Positions 53,064 to 61,788 are shown, counted from the stretch's first letter. The stretch is 64,000 nucleotides of DNA from Chryseobacterium mucoviscidosis (GCF_002177115.1 NZ_MVAG01000128.1:186001-250000), one strand, 5' to 3'. The notes: generated by a model from the sequence alone, not told the origin. Translations and numbers: made by a program.

Positions 53064-53978
53064 TCACCATTTTGTATGTTTGTCGGGAGGAATAAAAGTC
53101 CAAGCCAATATCCTGCTGATTTTCTGTCCCTGAGACATTTCGATAATCCTGAAATCGACTGCTTTTATTTTCTTTAAAAGGAAAGTTAATTTACTGAGGT
53201 TCTCTTTTTTGGAAACAAGACAGGTAAACCATAAAACCTGAGATGAATACAGAGTACTTTCGCGAATCATATTTGTAATGAAAGCCAGTTCTCCGCCTTC
53301 ACACCATAATTCCGACTGTTGTCCTCCAAAGTTCAGCAATGGTTTTTTAACCGTAGATTTTTTAAGATTTTTTGTCTTTCTGAAATTCCCTTTCATGGCA
53401 GATTCTTCGGAATCATGAAAAGGCGGATTGCACATCGAAAATACAAAACGATCTTCTTTATCAATAATATTCTTGAAAATATGTTCAGGTTCCGACTGTT
53501 TTTTCAGATGTATGAAAGGGAGTAAATCCGGATTCTGACTTAAAATATATTCCGCGTTTTTCAGGGAAATGTCGTTAATATCAGTTCCAAGCATTTTCCA
53601 CCCGTAAGAACGATGGGCAATTAAAGGATAGACAAGATTTGCTCCTGTTCCAATATCCAGTCCTTTAACATCAGAATTCTGAGGATTTTTTTCACCTATT
53701 AAATCGGCGATATAATGAATGTAATCTGCTCTTCCGGGAATCGGAGGACAGAGATTACCCTCGGGAATATCCCAATCCTGAACATTATAAAAGTGTAACA
53801 ACAAAGCTTTATTAAGCAATTTTACAGCCTTCGGAAGACTGAAATTTATTGTTACACTTTGATAAGCGTTCACAAAAACATAATGTTTTAGTTCCGGTAC
53901 ACAGGAAATAAGCTTTTCGAAATCATAAGGATCACGATGCAGATTTCTTGGGTGTAAAGCAGACTTTTCAGTCATCAA
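53064..53978 (-). CDS. rlmF: 23S rRNA (adenine-N6)-methyltransferase RlmF
   Basis: RlmF methylates A1618 of 23S rRNA using S-adenosylmethionine. The 304-residue protein shows the family's N-terminal KSALHPRNLHRDPYDFEKL, the SAM-binding GLDIGTGANLVYPLI, and the catalytic FSMCNPPFHDSEESA (NPPF motif). It also has NFGGQQSELWCEGGELAFI, all typical of RlmF (formerly YbiN). It is cytoplasmic. It abuts the cytochrome gene upstream (1-bp gap) and shares its strand. Confidence 0.95.
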   Translation of the reverse strand: MMTEKSALHPRNLHRDPYDFEKLISCVPELKHYVFVNAYQSVTINFSLPKAVKLLNKALLLHFYNVQDWDIPEGNLCPPIPGRADYIHYIADLIGEKNPQNSDVKGLDIGTGANLVYPLIAHRSYGWKMLGTDINDISLKNAEYILSQNPDLLPFIHLKKQSEPEHIFKNIIDKEDRFVFSMCNPPFHDSEESAMKGNFRKTKNLKKSTVKKPLLNFGGQQSELWCEGGELAFITNMIRESTLYSSQVLWFTCLVSKKENLSKLTFLLKKIKAVDFRIIEMSQGQKISRILAWTFIPPDKHTKW

Positions 53979-54353
53979 TTATTTTTTCAGACTTAAAATA
54001 TACTGCACCATTTTTTTGGCATCTTCTTTCGATACTTGTGGATGTGGAGACATCGGAACGCCTCCCCAAACTCCGCTTCCGCCTTCTATAATCTTGGAAG
54101 CGAGCATTTCTGCATCCTTTTCAGAATACTTATCCGCTATTTCCTGATAAGAAGGTCCTATCATTCTTTCATTCACCGCATGACATCCGGAACAGTCCAG
54201 CGTTTCAATAATTTTGTCGCCGGAAAGATTACTTTTCGCCGGTTCATTCATTGATGTACCTTCGGGAGAAGCCGCGTCAACAGGTGTATTTTCTTTTTTG
54301 GAACAGGAAAACATCAGCATTGCCAGACATCCTGTCAAAAACAGATTTTTCAT
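53979..54353 (-). CDS. c-type cytochrome lipoprotein
   Basis: The 124-residue precursor has a lipoprotein signal (MKNLFLTGCLAMLMFSC, lipobox Cys17) and a Ser/Pro/Glu-rich linker. One small class I cytochrome c domain follows with haem site CSGCH (Cys54, Cys57, His58), and a distal Met in GGVPMSPHPQVS, as in cytochrome c-551/c-552. It is anchored in the periplasm and probably carries electrons in respiration. Its start overlaps the end of the upstream lipoprotein gene (shared base at 54353), so the three genes to rlmF form one unit. Confidence 0.9.
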   Translation of the reverse strand: MKNLFLTGCLAMLMFSCSKKENTPVDAASPEGTSMNEPAKSNLSGDKIIETLDCSGCHAVNERMIGPSYQEIADKYSEKDAEMLASKIIEGGSGVWGGVPMSPHPQVSKEDAKKMVQYILSLKK

Positions 54354-54574
54354 TATTTTTTTGTAAGAGTATCTGCTTTAGCTTCAGCTGCAGGAAGAGA
54401 TTCTGCGGCATTTACTTTTGCTGCTTCAGTTTTTTTGGCAGTAGAATCCACCACCGTTGGAGCATCCGGCTCTGGCAACATCGTGTTGCTGTCCTGTAAG
54501 TCATGATTTGGCTTTTTAGAGCAGCTAGCTGCCAATAAACCACCGATAAACGCGATTGCTAATACTTTTTTCAT
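54353..54574 (-). CDS. Small lipoprotein, function unknown
   Basis: The product of about 73 residues has a lipoprotein signal (MKKVLAIAFIGGLLAASC, lipobox Cys18) and a low-complexity Ala/Glu/Lys/Thr-rich tail with no recognisable domain. The frame runs to 54622, but the ATG at 54572-54574 directly precedes the signal peptide. It is upstream of the cytochrome lipoprotein and overlaps it, suggesting a shared transcript. Confidence 0.7.
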   Translation of the reverse strand: MKKVLAIAFIGGLLAASCSKKPNHDLQDSNTMLPEPDAPTVVDSTAKKTEAAKVNAAESLPAAEAKADTLTKK

Positions 54575-54936
54575 TATTTTTCCTATAAAATTTAGACAAA
54601 AATATAAAAAATAAACTTTCAAGCTTATGATAAACCTCCATTTTTAATGATATTTCATTAATTTTTTTCTGCTAAAAGATTTTTCTGATTAGTGAAAGTC
54701 ATCAGTTTTCAGATTAAGTTTTTTGATGATCTGTTATTAATCATATTGCTTTTTAACGCAAAGATTTCGCTAAGATTCTTTTATATGCCAACTGTTTTTG
54801 GGTTTGCAAAGGCGTTTCACTCAGCAAAGAACTCAAAGGTTTTTTAATGATGACAAATTGCGGACAACCATAAAAGTTTTTTTTAATTTCATAATTTTTT
54901 TGTTTTCATATTAAAAAAATTATATACATTTGTACT
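54575..54936. other. Intergenic region upstream of the trp operon
   Basis: About 360 bp with no gene. Around 54757-54856 it carries a degenerate dispersed repeat (TTTTAACGCAAAGATTTCGC on the left, and CAGCAAAGAACTCAAAGG on the right). At the right end lies the trp promoter. Confidence 0.55.
54899..54932 (+). promoter_or_regulatory. trp operon promoter
   Basis: TTTG (54899-54902), a 22-bp spacer and TACATTTG (54925-54932, perfect TAnnTTTG) end 4 bp before the leader-peptide ATG at 54937. The transcript probably starts at or next to that ATG. Confidence 0.65.
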
Positions 54937-55011
54937 ATGGTTAACAACAAAAATATGTGGTGGTGGCATTCAAACTCTTCGTCGGGTCTGATGTTATTGT
55001 CATGTTGTTAA
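54937..55011 (+). CDS. trpL: trp operon leader peptide with three consecutive tryptophans
   Basis: A 24-residue peptide, MVNNKNMWWWHSNSSSGLML followed by LSCC, is encoded between the trp promoter and trpE. The Trp codons (TGG x3) are at 54958-54966. It is too short for a normal ORF search. Three consecutive Trp codons in a short reading frame directly in front of a Trp-biosynthetic operon, followed by a terminator hairpin, are the hallmark of transcriptional attenuation. Ribosome stalling at these codons during Trp shortage would favour the antiterminator. Confidence 0.85.
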   Translation: MVNNKNMWWWHSNSSSGLMLLSCC

Positions 55012-55086
55012 TGCTAAACAACCAACAGAAATAATTTATAACAAATAATAAAGACTTTGACGTAATCCGTTGAAGTCTTTTTTTGT
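54980..55086 (+). promoter_or_regulatory. trp attenuator: antiterminator and terminator
   Basis: Terminator: the 5' arm at 55050-55062 (AAAGACTTTGACG) and the 3' arm at 55068-55080 (CGTTGAAGTCTTT) form a 13-bp stem with two wobbles and a 5-nt loop, followed by a T-run to 55084. Antiterminator: CGTCGGGTCT at 54980-54989 can pair with AGACTTTGACG at 55052-55062 (eight Watson-Crick pairs, two G-U, one bulge), using the same terminator arm. This strand lies 14 nt after the Trp codons, where it stays exposed when a ribosome stalls there. The pairing was found by eye; the mechanism is inferred from the classical model. Confidence 0.8.
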
Positions 55087-55112
55087 TTCATCCATTTTAA
55101 AATTCAACTGCA

Positions 55113-56537
55113 ATGTTCAGTAAAAAGATAAAAATAAAAACCGTTTCCAAAAAAACACTCGGAGATCTTCAGACTCCGATGAATATCTATCTGCAGATTC
55201 GCGACAAATTCAGAGATACTATTCTTCTGGAAAGCTCAGATTCTAAAAATATCGATAATAACTTCTCCTTCATTGCCATCAATGCGATTGCAGGAATTGA
55301 AATTAAAAATTTAAATGACTTTGAAATAAAGCTTCCGGGACAGGAACCTGTAAAACAATTTATCATTGAAAATAAAATTGAAGATGTTTTTCAGAATTTC
55401 TCAGATCTTTTCGAATGCGAAAAAACGGCAGATCCTATAGAACATACGGCACAAAGTCTTTTCGGATATACCAGTTTCGAGGCGGTTCAGTTTTTTGAAA
55501 ATATTCAGTTCAAAGCACAGAGTCCCGAAGTTGAAATCCCGATTCTTCGGTACAGATTGTATCAATATGTTATTGCCATCAATCATTACAACGATGAAAT
55601 GCATATCATTGAAAATCAGATGGAAGGTGTAAAATCTGAATTTTACCTTCTTGAAAGCTTAATCAAGAATCTGAATTCCGTGATTTATCCTTTCGAAAAA
55701 GAAGGAGCAGAAACTTCTAATATTACGGATGAAGAATATATTGAACTCGTAAAAACAGCCCAGAAACACTGCATGAGAGGCGATGTTTTTCAATTGGTTT
55801 TAAGCAGAAGATTTCAGCAGAAATTTAAAGGAGATGAATTCAATGTCTACCGTGCATTAAGAAACATCAATCCTTCCCCTTATTTATTTTTCTTCGATTA
55901 TGGCAACTACAAACTCTTCGGTTCAAGCCCTGAAAGCCAGTTAATCATCAAAAACAACAAAGCCGTTATTCATCCGATTGCCGGAACATTCAAACGAACA
56001 GGACATTTTGAAACGGATCTCCAGTCTATCGAAAATTTAAAAAACGATGAAAAAGAAAATGCAGAACACACCATGCTTGTGGATCTCGCAAGAAATGATC
56101 TTGGAAAACTCGGAAAAAATGTAACGGTAACCAAATTAAAGGAAATACAGCTTTTCTCTCACGTTATACATATGGTAAGCGAAGTAACCGCGGATCTGCA
56201 GGAAAATATAAATCCTTTCGAAATGGTGGCAACAACTTTTCCGCAGGGAACTTTAAGCGGAGCCCCGAAACACAGAGCGTTGCAGTTAATTAACCAATAT
56301 GAAAAAGATTCCAGAGGATATTATGGCGGATGCATCGGAATGATTGGACTGAACGGAGACTGCAATCAGGCAATTATGATCCGTACTTTTTTAAGTAAAA
56401 ACAATACGCTGTATTATCAGGCAGGAGCCGGACTTGTGGCAAAATCCAACCCCGAAAGTGAGCTTCAGGAAGTAAACAATAAACTGAATGCCCTAAAAAA
56501 AGCAGTGGAAAAAGCGGAGAAATTAGTGAATAGTTGA
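55113..56537 (+). CDS. trpE: Anthranilate synthase component I
   Basis: TrpE makes anthranilate from chorismate and ammonia supplied by TrpG. The 474 residues show the Trp feedback site LLESSD (38-43) and the chorismate-binding core (FQLVLSRRFQQKFKGDEF, PSPYLFFFDYG, PIAGTFKRTG, ARNDLGKLG). Near the C terminus are FPQGTLSGAPKHRALQLI and YYGGCIGMIG. It is cytoplasmic and is the first structural gene behind the attenuator. The gap to trpG (157 bp) holds a decayed four-helix-bundle gene. Confidence 0.97.
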   Translation: MFSKKIKIKTVSKKTLGDLQTPMNIYLQIRDKFRDTILLESSDSKNIDNNFSFIAINAIAGIEIKNLNDFEIKLPGQEPVKQFIIENKIEDVFQNFSDLFECEKTADPIEHTAQSLFGYTSFEAVQFFENIQFKAQSPEVEIPILRYRLYQYVIAINHYNDEMHIIENQMEGVKSEFYLLESLIKNLNSVIYPFEKEGAETSNITDEEYIELVKTAQKHCMRGDVFQLVLSRRFQQKFKGDEFNVYRALRNINPSPYLFFFDYGNYKLFGSSPESQLIIKNNKAVIHPIAGTFKRTGHFETDLQSIENLKNDEKENAEHTMLVDLARNDLGKLGKNVTVTKLKEIQLFSHVIHMVSEVTADLQENINPFEMVATTFPQGTLSGAPKHRALQLINQYEKDSRGYYGGCIGMIGLNGDCNQAIMIRTFLSKNNTLYYQAGAGLVAKSNPESELQEVNNKLNALKKAVEKAEKLVNS

Positions 56538-56551
56538 TTGAGTCTAGTTGA

Positions 56552-56692
56552 CAGAATTTAGATGTCTGGACTGAATCCAGAAAACTATCAAATTTAATTT
56601 ATGATGCAATTAAAAATTGTCTAAAAGAAGAAGTTTTAATTCTTTGCAAAAAATTGCTAAACGGATTTATTAATTATTACAGAAAAAAATAA
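56552..56692 (+). pseudogene. Remnant of a four-helix-bundle (23S rRNA IVS-type) protein gene
   Basis: Between trpE and trpG a frame open from 56552 to the TAA at 56690-56692 reads NLDVWTESRKLSNLIYDAIK followed by KEE and then LCKKLLNGFINYYRKK. The first part matches the start of the four-helix-bundle proteins (DLxVWxxSxxLxxxIYxxT...KEE). The last part matches their C terminus (LxxLINGFINYxKK). The middle of the family's about 120 residues is missing and no start codon is present. It is a remnant with an internal deletion, ending 3 bp before the trpG ATG. Confidence 0.6.
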
Positions 56693-56694
56693 AA

Positions 56695-57306
56695 ATGAAT
56701 AATACAGAACCATCAACAAACAACCAAAAGCCATCAGCTAAAGTTCTTGTATTCGATAACTACGACAGCTTTACCTACAATCTGGTTCAGATTATCGAGA
56801 GAGTTTTGGATACCAAAGTGGATGTGGTAAAGAATGACCAGATCAGTCTGGAAGAAATCGATCAGTACGATAAAATCGTGCTTTCACCCGGTCCCGGAAT
56901 TCCGGAAGAAGCCGGAATTTTACTGGATCTGATCAAAGAATACGCTCCTACAAAAAGCATTTTAGGCGTATGTCTCGGTCAGCAGGCAATTGCAGAAGCT
57001 TTTGGAGGAAGTTTAACCAATCTTTCTGAAATTTTTCACGGAGTGGCAACTTCCGCAGATTTCGTAAAAGAAGACACCAAAATTTTTAAAAATCTATCCA
57101 GCGGAATTGAAGTCGGAAGATACCATAGCTGGGTTGTTAACCGGGAAGATTTACCGGAAGAACTGGAAATTACCGCAGTAGACAAAGATGGAATGATTAT
57201 GGCGTTACAGCACAAAAAATATGATGTTCATGGCGTACAGTTTCATCCGGAAAGCATTCTTACTCCACAGGGAGAAATCATCATCAAAAACTTTCTACTC
57301 AATTGA
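56695..57306 (+). CDS. trpG: Anthranilate synthase component II (glutamine amidotransferase)
   Basis: The 203-residue class I amidotransferase supplies ammonia to TrpE. The nucleophile is Cys93 in GVCLGQQAIAEAFGG; the His-Glu pair is in VQFHPESILTPQG; LVFDNYDSFTYNL marks the N terminus, after about 15 residues that look like an extra linker (NNTEPSTNNQKPS). Cytoplasmic. It is followed at once by trpD, with a TTG 4 bp before its stop. Confidence 0.96.
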   Translation: MNNTEPSTNNQKPSAKVLVFDNYDSFTYNLVQIIERVLDTKVDVVKNDQISLEEIDQYDKIVLSPGPGIPEEAGILLDLIKEYAPTKSILGVCLGQQAIAEAFGGSLTNLSEIFHGVATSADFVKEDTKIFKNLSSGIEVGRYHSWVVNREDLPEELEITAVDKDGMIMALQHKKYDVHGVQFHPESILTPQGEIIIKNFLLN

Positions 57307-57344
57307 AAACAATACAGATTCCCTCAACCATAAAACCTCCACAA

Positions 57345-58331
57345 ATGAAAGAGATCCTGCAATACCTTTTTAATCATCATACCTTGTCCAAATCTGAGGC
57401 AAAGGCGATTATGATTGAGATTGCCCAGAATAAATTCAATGCAACCGAAGTTACGGCTTTTATAAGTGTTTTCCTGATGCGAAATATCACGCTTAAAGAG
57501 CTCGAAGGCTTTCGTGAAGCCCTTCTGCAAATGGCAGTTCCCGTTAACATAGATTCCGGAGATGCCATTGATATTGTAGGAACGGGCGGTGACGGAAAAA
57601 ACACTATCAATATTTCAACTTTATCAAGTTTTGTAGTGGCAGGAGCGGGACAGAAAGTAACGAAACACGGAAATTACGGAGCTTCTACCATCACCGGATC
57701 TTCCAATGTACTGGAAGAGCTAGGCTACGAATTCAAAAACAGTTCGGAAAAACTTCAGGAAGATCTTGAAAAAGCCAACATCTGTTTTTTACATGCCCCC
57801 TATTTTCATCCGGCACTGCAATCGGTTGGTGCGCTGCGAAGAGCTTTAGGTCTAAGAACTTTTTTCAACCTTCTCGGCCCTCTTGTAAATCCGGCAAAAC
57901 CTCAGTTTTCCATGATCGGCGTTTACAATCTGGAAATCGCAAGAATTTACCAGTATTTATTGCAAAAAGATAACCGTCACTTTACTCTGGTTCACGGGAT
58001 GGACGGCTACGACGAGATCAGCCTTACCCACGACAGTAAAATTATTACCAAAAAAGGGGAAGAAGTGTATTCCACGGAAGATCTAGGTTTTGATTCTATC
58101 ACGCATGAAAGCATAAAAGCAGGCGAAACACCTCAGGAAACGGCAAAAATTTTCAGAAATATTCTTCAGGGAAAAGGAACGGAACAACAGAATGCTGTCG
58201 TATTGGCAAATGCAGCGGTTGCCCTTTATCACACCGATAAATTCGGAAGCTATGAAGATTGCCTTTTGATGGCGAAAGAAAGTTTACATGGAGGAAAAGC
58301 ATTAAGAAGTCTGGAACTTCTTTTAGAATAA
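57345..58331 (+). CDS. trpD: Anthranilate phosphoribosyltransferase
   Basis: TrpD joins anthranilate to phosphoribosyl pyrophosphate. The 328-residue protein has the PRPP-binding GTGGDGKNT at 79-87, KHGNYGASTITGSSNVLEELG, and the family's LGPLVNPAKPQ and VHGMDGYDEISL motifs. The frame extends to a TTG at 57303 overlapping trpG, but the ATG at 57345 (MKEILQYLFN) matches the family start. It ends TAATG, overlapping the trpC start. Confidence 0.95.
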   Translation: MKEILQYLFNHHTLSKSEAKAIMIEIAQNKFNATEVTAFISVFLMRNITLKELEGFREALLQMAVPVNIDSGDAIDIVGTGGDGKNTINISTLSSFVVAGAGQKVTKHGNYGASTITGSSNVLEELGYEFKNSSEKLQEDLEKANICFLHAPYFHPALQSVGALRRALGLRTFFNLLGPLVNPAKPQFSMIGVYNLEIARIYQYLLQKDNRHFTLVHGMDGYDEISLTHDSKIITKKGEEVYSTEDLGFDSITHESIKAGETPQETAKIFRNILQGKGTEQQNAVVLANAAVALYHTDKFGSYEDCLLMAKESLHGGKALRSLELLLE

Positions 58332-59122
58332 TGAAATTGATTATGAATATTTTAGATAAAATCATACAAAGAAAAAAAGAAGAGGTTTCCTTCTCGAAAT
58401 CGAATAATTCAGTCTCAGCATTGAAGGAATCTGAATTTTTCGGAAGAGAAAATTTTTCACTGAAAGAAAGCTTAAAAAAGAGAAGCAGAATCATTGCTGA
58501 ATTCAAAAGACAGTCACCCTCAAAAGGAATTATTAATGATACAGTTTCACCTTTAGAAGTGGTTTCCGCATATGAAAAATTCGGAGCGAGCGGAATTTCT
58601 GTTTTAACGGATCGTGATTTTTTCGGAGGAAGTTCTGAGGATATTCTGAATGTAAGAAATTCTGTAAATATTCCGATTCTGCGAAAAGATTTCATGATCG
58701 ATGAATATCAGTTTTATGAAGCCAAAAGCATCGGTGCAGATGTTATTTTATTGATTGCAGCCTGTCTTTCACCACAACAGGTTTCAGAATTTACAGAACT
58801 TTCTCACGAGTTGGGATTGGAAGTTTTACTGGAAATCCATACCGAAGAAGAGCTGAAACACATTAATAAAAGCATTGATCTTGTGGGAATTAACAACAGG
58901 AACTTGAAAGATTTCAAAGTAGATTTGCAACATTCGGTTACTTTGAAAAATCAGCTTCCGAAAGAAATTCTGTCTGTTGCCGAAAGCGGAATTTACAACG
59001 AAGAAGATTTCAGATATTTAAAAAATGAAGGTTTCGACGGATTTCTGATGGGCGAATATTTTATGAAACATGAAGATCCCGGAAAAAAATTAGCTGAATT
59101 TATTTCCAATACAGGAATTTAA
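58331..59122 (+). CDS. trpC: Indole-3-glycerol-phosphate synthase
   Basis: TrpC closes the indole ring. The 263 residues carry the TIM-barrel signatures IIAEFKRQSPSKG, LTDRDFFGGS, PILRKDFMIDEYQ, GADVILLIAA, LVGINNRNLKDFKVD and VAESGIYN, with the catalytic Lys and Glu pairs intact. The start ATG overlaps the trpD stop; a second ATG at 58343 would give 259 residues. The ORF opens further upstream inside trpD, which is not used. Confidence 0.95.
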   Translation: MKLIMNILDKIIQRKKEEVSFSKSNNSVSALKESEFFGRENFSLKESLKKRSRIIAEFKRQSPSKGIINDTVSPLEVVSAYEKFGASGISVLTDRDFFGGSSEDILNVRNSVNIPILRKDFMIDEYQFYEAKSIGADVILLIAACLSPQQVSEFTELSHELGLEVLLEIHTEEELKHINKSIDLVGINNRNLKDFKVDLQHSVTLKNQLPKEILSVAESGIYNEEDFRYLKNEGFDGFLMGEYFMKHEDPGKKLAEFISNTGI

Positions 59123-59132
59123 AAAATCAGGT

Positions 59133-59807
59133 ATGAAATTACCAGACAACAATCTATTGACGAATAAAAATGCTCCGAAGCTAAAAGTTTGCGGATTAAC
59201 CCAATCTGATCAGATTCAGAAGTTAATATCTTTACAGGCAGACTTTCTGGGTTTTATCTTTTATGAAAAATCGCTCAGGTATGTTTTGAAATATTTGAGT
59301 CTTCAACAAATTTCAGCAGTTGAACACTCAGGAAAAGTCGGCGTTTTCGTAAATGAAAACTTAGAAAAAATAGTTGAAACAGCAGAAAAAGCAAAACTGA
59401 ATTTCATACAGCTTCACGGCGATGAAGATGAATATTTTATTACAGAATTAAGAAAAAAATTAAATTCTGAAATAAGAATCATCAAAGTGATCCGAATTGG
59501 AAATCAAAACTCAGAGGAACTTCAGAAAACAATCAATCAATATGCGCAAACAAACGATTATATTCTTTTCGACACCGATTCAAAATCATTTGGAGGAACA
59601 GGAAAGACCTTCGACTGGAATCTGTTAAACGAAATTGAAATTCCCCTACCCTATTTTTTAAGTGGCGGAATTTCAGAAGAAAATATAGAAAACATAAGCA
59701 TTTTAAAACAAAAGCCTTTTGCTCTGGACATCAATTCGAGGTTCGAAACAGAACCCGGAGTTAAAAACATCAATCAGATAAAAATATTTAAAGAAAAACT
59801 GATCTGA
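59133..59807 (+). CDS. trpF: Phosphoribosylanthranilate isomerase
   Basis: TrpF isomerises phosphoribosylanthranilate. The 224-residue TIM barrel has the catalytic Cys in LKVCGLTQSD, FIQLHGDEDEYF, and the catalytic Asp region FDTDSKSFGGTGKTFDWNLL, plus FLSGGISEENI. It sits 10 bp after trpC, in pathway order. It is the last gene before a family B repeat that separates the rest of the operon. Confidence 0.95.
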   Translation: MKLPDNNLLTNKNAPKLKVCGLTQSDQIQKLISLQADFLGFIFYEKSLRYVLKYLSLQQISAVEHSGKVGVFVNENLEKIVETAEKAKLNFIQLHGDEDEYFITELRKKLNSEIRIIKVIRIGNQNSEELQKTINQYAQTNDYILFDTDSKSFGGTGKTFDWNLLNEIEIPLPYFLSGGISEENIENISILKQKPFALDINSRFETEPGVKNINQIKIFKEKLI

Positions 59808-59848
59808 TCATCAATTAAAACACAAAATTTGTTTAAACTCATTTTAAA

Positions 59849-60020
59849 ATTAACCGCAAAAGAGACAAAAGAATTTATTGGATTTATTTAAAGTATTTCA
59901 AAAGTCTGCAAAGAAAAAAAATCTTTGATTTTTTTAAACTTATGTGCTCTTTTTTCCATTTAAGTATTAAAAGCTTAAACAACTAAAGTGTTACAATCTT
60001 TTGCATCTTTTGCGTTAAAA
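59849..60020. repeat. Family B MITE-like element within the trp operon, first copy
   Basis: About 172 bp, from ATTAACCGCAAAAGAGACAA to ATCTTTTGCATC plus TTTTGCGTTAAA. The ends are an imperfect inverted repeat and match those of 25373-25540 and 61935-62095. The middle carries AAATCTTTGATTTTTT, also shared. It lies between trpF and the 60620-ending gene and supplies the upstream GTG start of that gene's frame. The part containing the right end overlaps the 59988 ORF. Confidence 0.65.
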
Positions 60021-60056
60021 AAGTTTAAACAAGCTTACAATAAAAAAACAAAAACA

Positions 60057-60620
60057 TTGAAAAAATATTATTCGAGAAAACTTAAGCTTTTAAAATTTAA
60101 GAAATTAAATCTTGAAGAGATCGGAAAATCCGTTCACAGAGTCCTGTTTTCTCAAAAATTTGAAAATGAAAAAGTAGAAAGACTGCATGATTTTGTCTCT
60201 GAAAATGACAGCAATACAGAATATTGGTACATCGGCGGATTATTAAGTGATTTCATCGAAATCATTAAAAATTTTCACAAAGAAGATGTCGAATATTTCT
60301 TTAAAACCATTCATTTCTGGGACAGCTATCATTTGGTGGTGATTGCCGACAAATTGCTAGACAGCAACGTAAAAGCCAGTGTGAAATATGATTTCGGAAT
60401 CGTTTACTGTAAAATTTTCTGCCTGTATGAGAAATTCGATTCTTATTATCTAGTTGATAATCTTGAAATTGCGATTACCATGTACAACTCGAAATTAGAT
60501 TTAAATATTTTAATAGATTTAACTGCAAAACTGCATCTGCTGCATCAGAACAGACAGATCAGCAAACAGCAGTTTGATTATAACCTTTCATTAATAAATA
60601 CATTACAAAATGAATTATAG
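60057..60620 (+). CDS. Unknown protein between trpF and trpB
   Basis: A basic, helix-rich protein of about 187 residues (Lys-rich start with [21 protein letters not shown], then an alpha-helical body ending [23 protein letters not shown]) with no family I recognise. The frame opens at a GTG (59988) that lies inside the repeat, giving 210 residues. A TTG at 60057 just after the repeat is the more conservative start; no ATG exists before the last third of the gene. It overlaps trpB by 11 bp. It has no Cys-rich or membrane signature. Its role in Trp synthesis is unlikely but cannot be excluded. Confidence 0.6.
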   Translation: MKKYYSRKLKLLKFKKLNLEEIGKSVHRVLFSQKFENEKVERLHDFVSENDSNTEYWYIGGLLSDFIEIIKNFHKEDVEYFFKTIHFWDSYHLVVIADKLLDSNVKASVKYDFGIVYCKIFCLYEKFDSYYLVDNLEIAITMYNSKLDLNILIDLTAKLHLLHQNRQISKQQFDYNLSLINTLQNEL

Positions 60621-61788
60621 AAACCCCGACGAACAAGGATATTATGGAGAATTCGGAGGCGCTTTCATCCCGGAAATGCTCTACCCGAACGTAGAGGAAC
60701 TGCAAAAAAACTATCTTGACATTATTGAATCTGAAGATTTTCAACAGGAATATCAGGATTTGTTAAAAAATTACGTAGGACGTGCAACACCATTGTATTT
60801 TGCGAAAAATTTAAGCCGGAAATACAATACCAAAATTTACTTAAAAAGAGAAGATCTCAACCACACCGGAGCGCATAAAATCAATAACGCTTTAGGACAG
60901 GTTTTGTTGGCAAAACGTCTCGGCAAAAACAGAATCATTGCCGAAACCGGAGCCGGACAGCACGGCGTTGCCACCGCTACAGCCTGCGCGCTTTTAGGAC
61001 TGGAATGCATCGTTTACATGGGCGAAGTCGATATTCAGAGACAGGCTCCCAATGTCGCAAGAATGAAAATGCTCGGCGCAAAAGTCGTTCCCGCAACTTC
61101 AGGTTCCAAAACACTGAAAGACGCTGTAAATGAAGCCTTAAGAGACTGGATCAACAATCCCGTGACCACTCATTACGTGATCGGAAGTGTGGTCGGTCCG
61201 CATCCTTTTCCGGATCTTGTGGCGAGATTTCAGAGTGTGATTTCAAAAGAGATAAAAGAACAGCTTCTGGAACAGGCAGGAAGAGAAAATCCGGATTACA
61301 TCATTGCCTGTGTTGGCGGCGGAAGCAATGCAGCAGGCGCTTTTTACCATTTTGTAAACGAAAAAGATGTGAAAATTATTGCTGCTGAAGCCGGTGGTTT
61401 CGGTGTAGAATCCGGAAAATCTGCCGCAACGACTTTTCTGGGAACTTTAGGCATTCTTCACGGAAGCAAAAGCCTTGTGATGCAGACCAATGACGGACAG
61501 GTTATCGAGCCCCACTCCATTTCCGCAGGACTGGATTACCCCGGAATCGGACCTTTTCACGCGAATTTGTTCAGAGAACAAAGAGCAGAATTTTTCAGCA
61601 TCAATGACGATGAAGCTTTGAAATCAGCGTTTGAACTCACAAAACTCGAAGGCATCATTCCCGCTCTGGAAAGCTCTCACGCGCTCGCGGTTTTCGACAA
61701 AAAGAAATTCAACGAAGACGATATTGTAGTCATTTGTCTCAGCGGTCGCGGAGATAAAGATATGGAAACATATTTGAAACATTTGTAA
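60610..61788 (+). CDS. trpB: Tryptophan synthase beta chain
   Basis: TrpB condenses indole with serine using pyridoxal phosphate. The 392 residues have the PLP lysine at Lys90 in [14 protein letters not shown], the beta-subunit signatures [14 protein letters not shown] and [16 protein letters not shown], the phosphate-binding [13 protein letters not shown], and the C-terminal [12 protein letters not shown]. It is cytoplasmic and partners TrpA. The gene is followed by two repeats before trpA, an unusual separation. Confidence 0.97.
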   Translation: MNYRNPDEQGYYGEFGGAFIPEMLYPNVEELQKNYLDIIESEDFQQEYQDLLKNYVGRATPLYFAKNLSRKYNTKIYLKREDLNHTGAHKINNALGQVLLAKRLGKNRIIAETGAGQHGVATATACALLGLECIVYMGEVDIQRQAPNVARMKMLGAKVVPATSGSKTLKDAVNEALRDWINNPVTTHYVIGSVVGPHPFPDLVARFQSVISKEIKEQLLEQAGRENPDYIIACVGGGSNAAGAFYHFVNEKDVKIIAAEAGGFGVESGKSAATTFLGTLGILHGSKSLVMQTNDGQVIEPHSISAGLDYPGIGPFHANLFREQRAEFFSINDDEALKSAFELTKLEGIIPALESSHALAVFDKKKFNEDDIVVICLSGRGDKDMETYLKHL

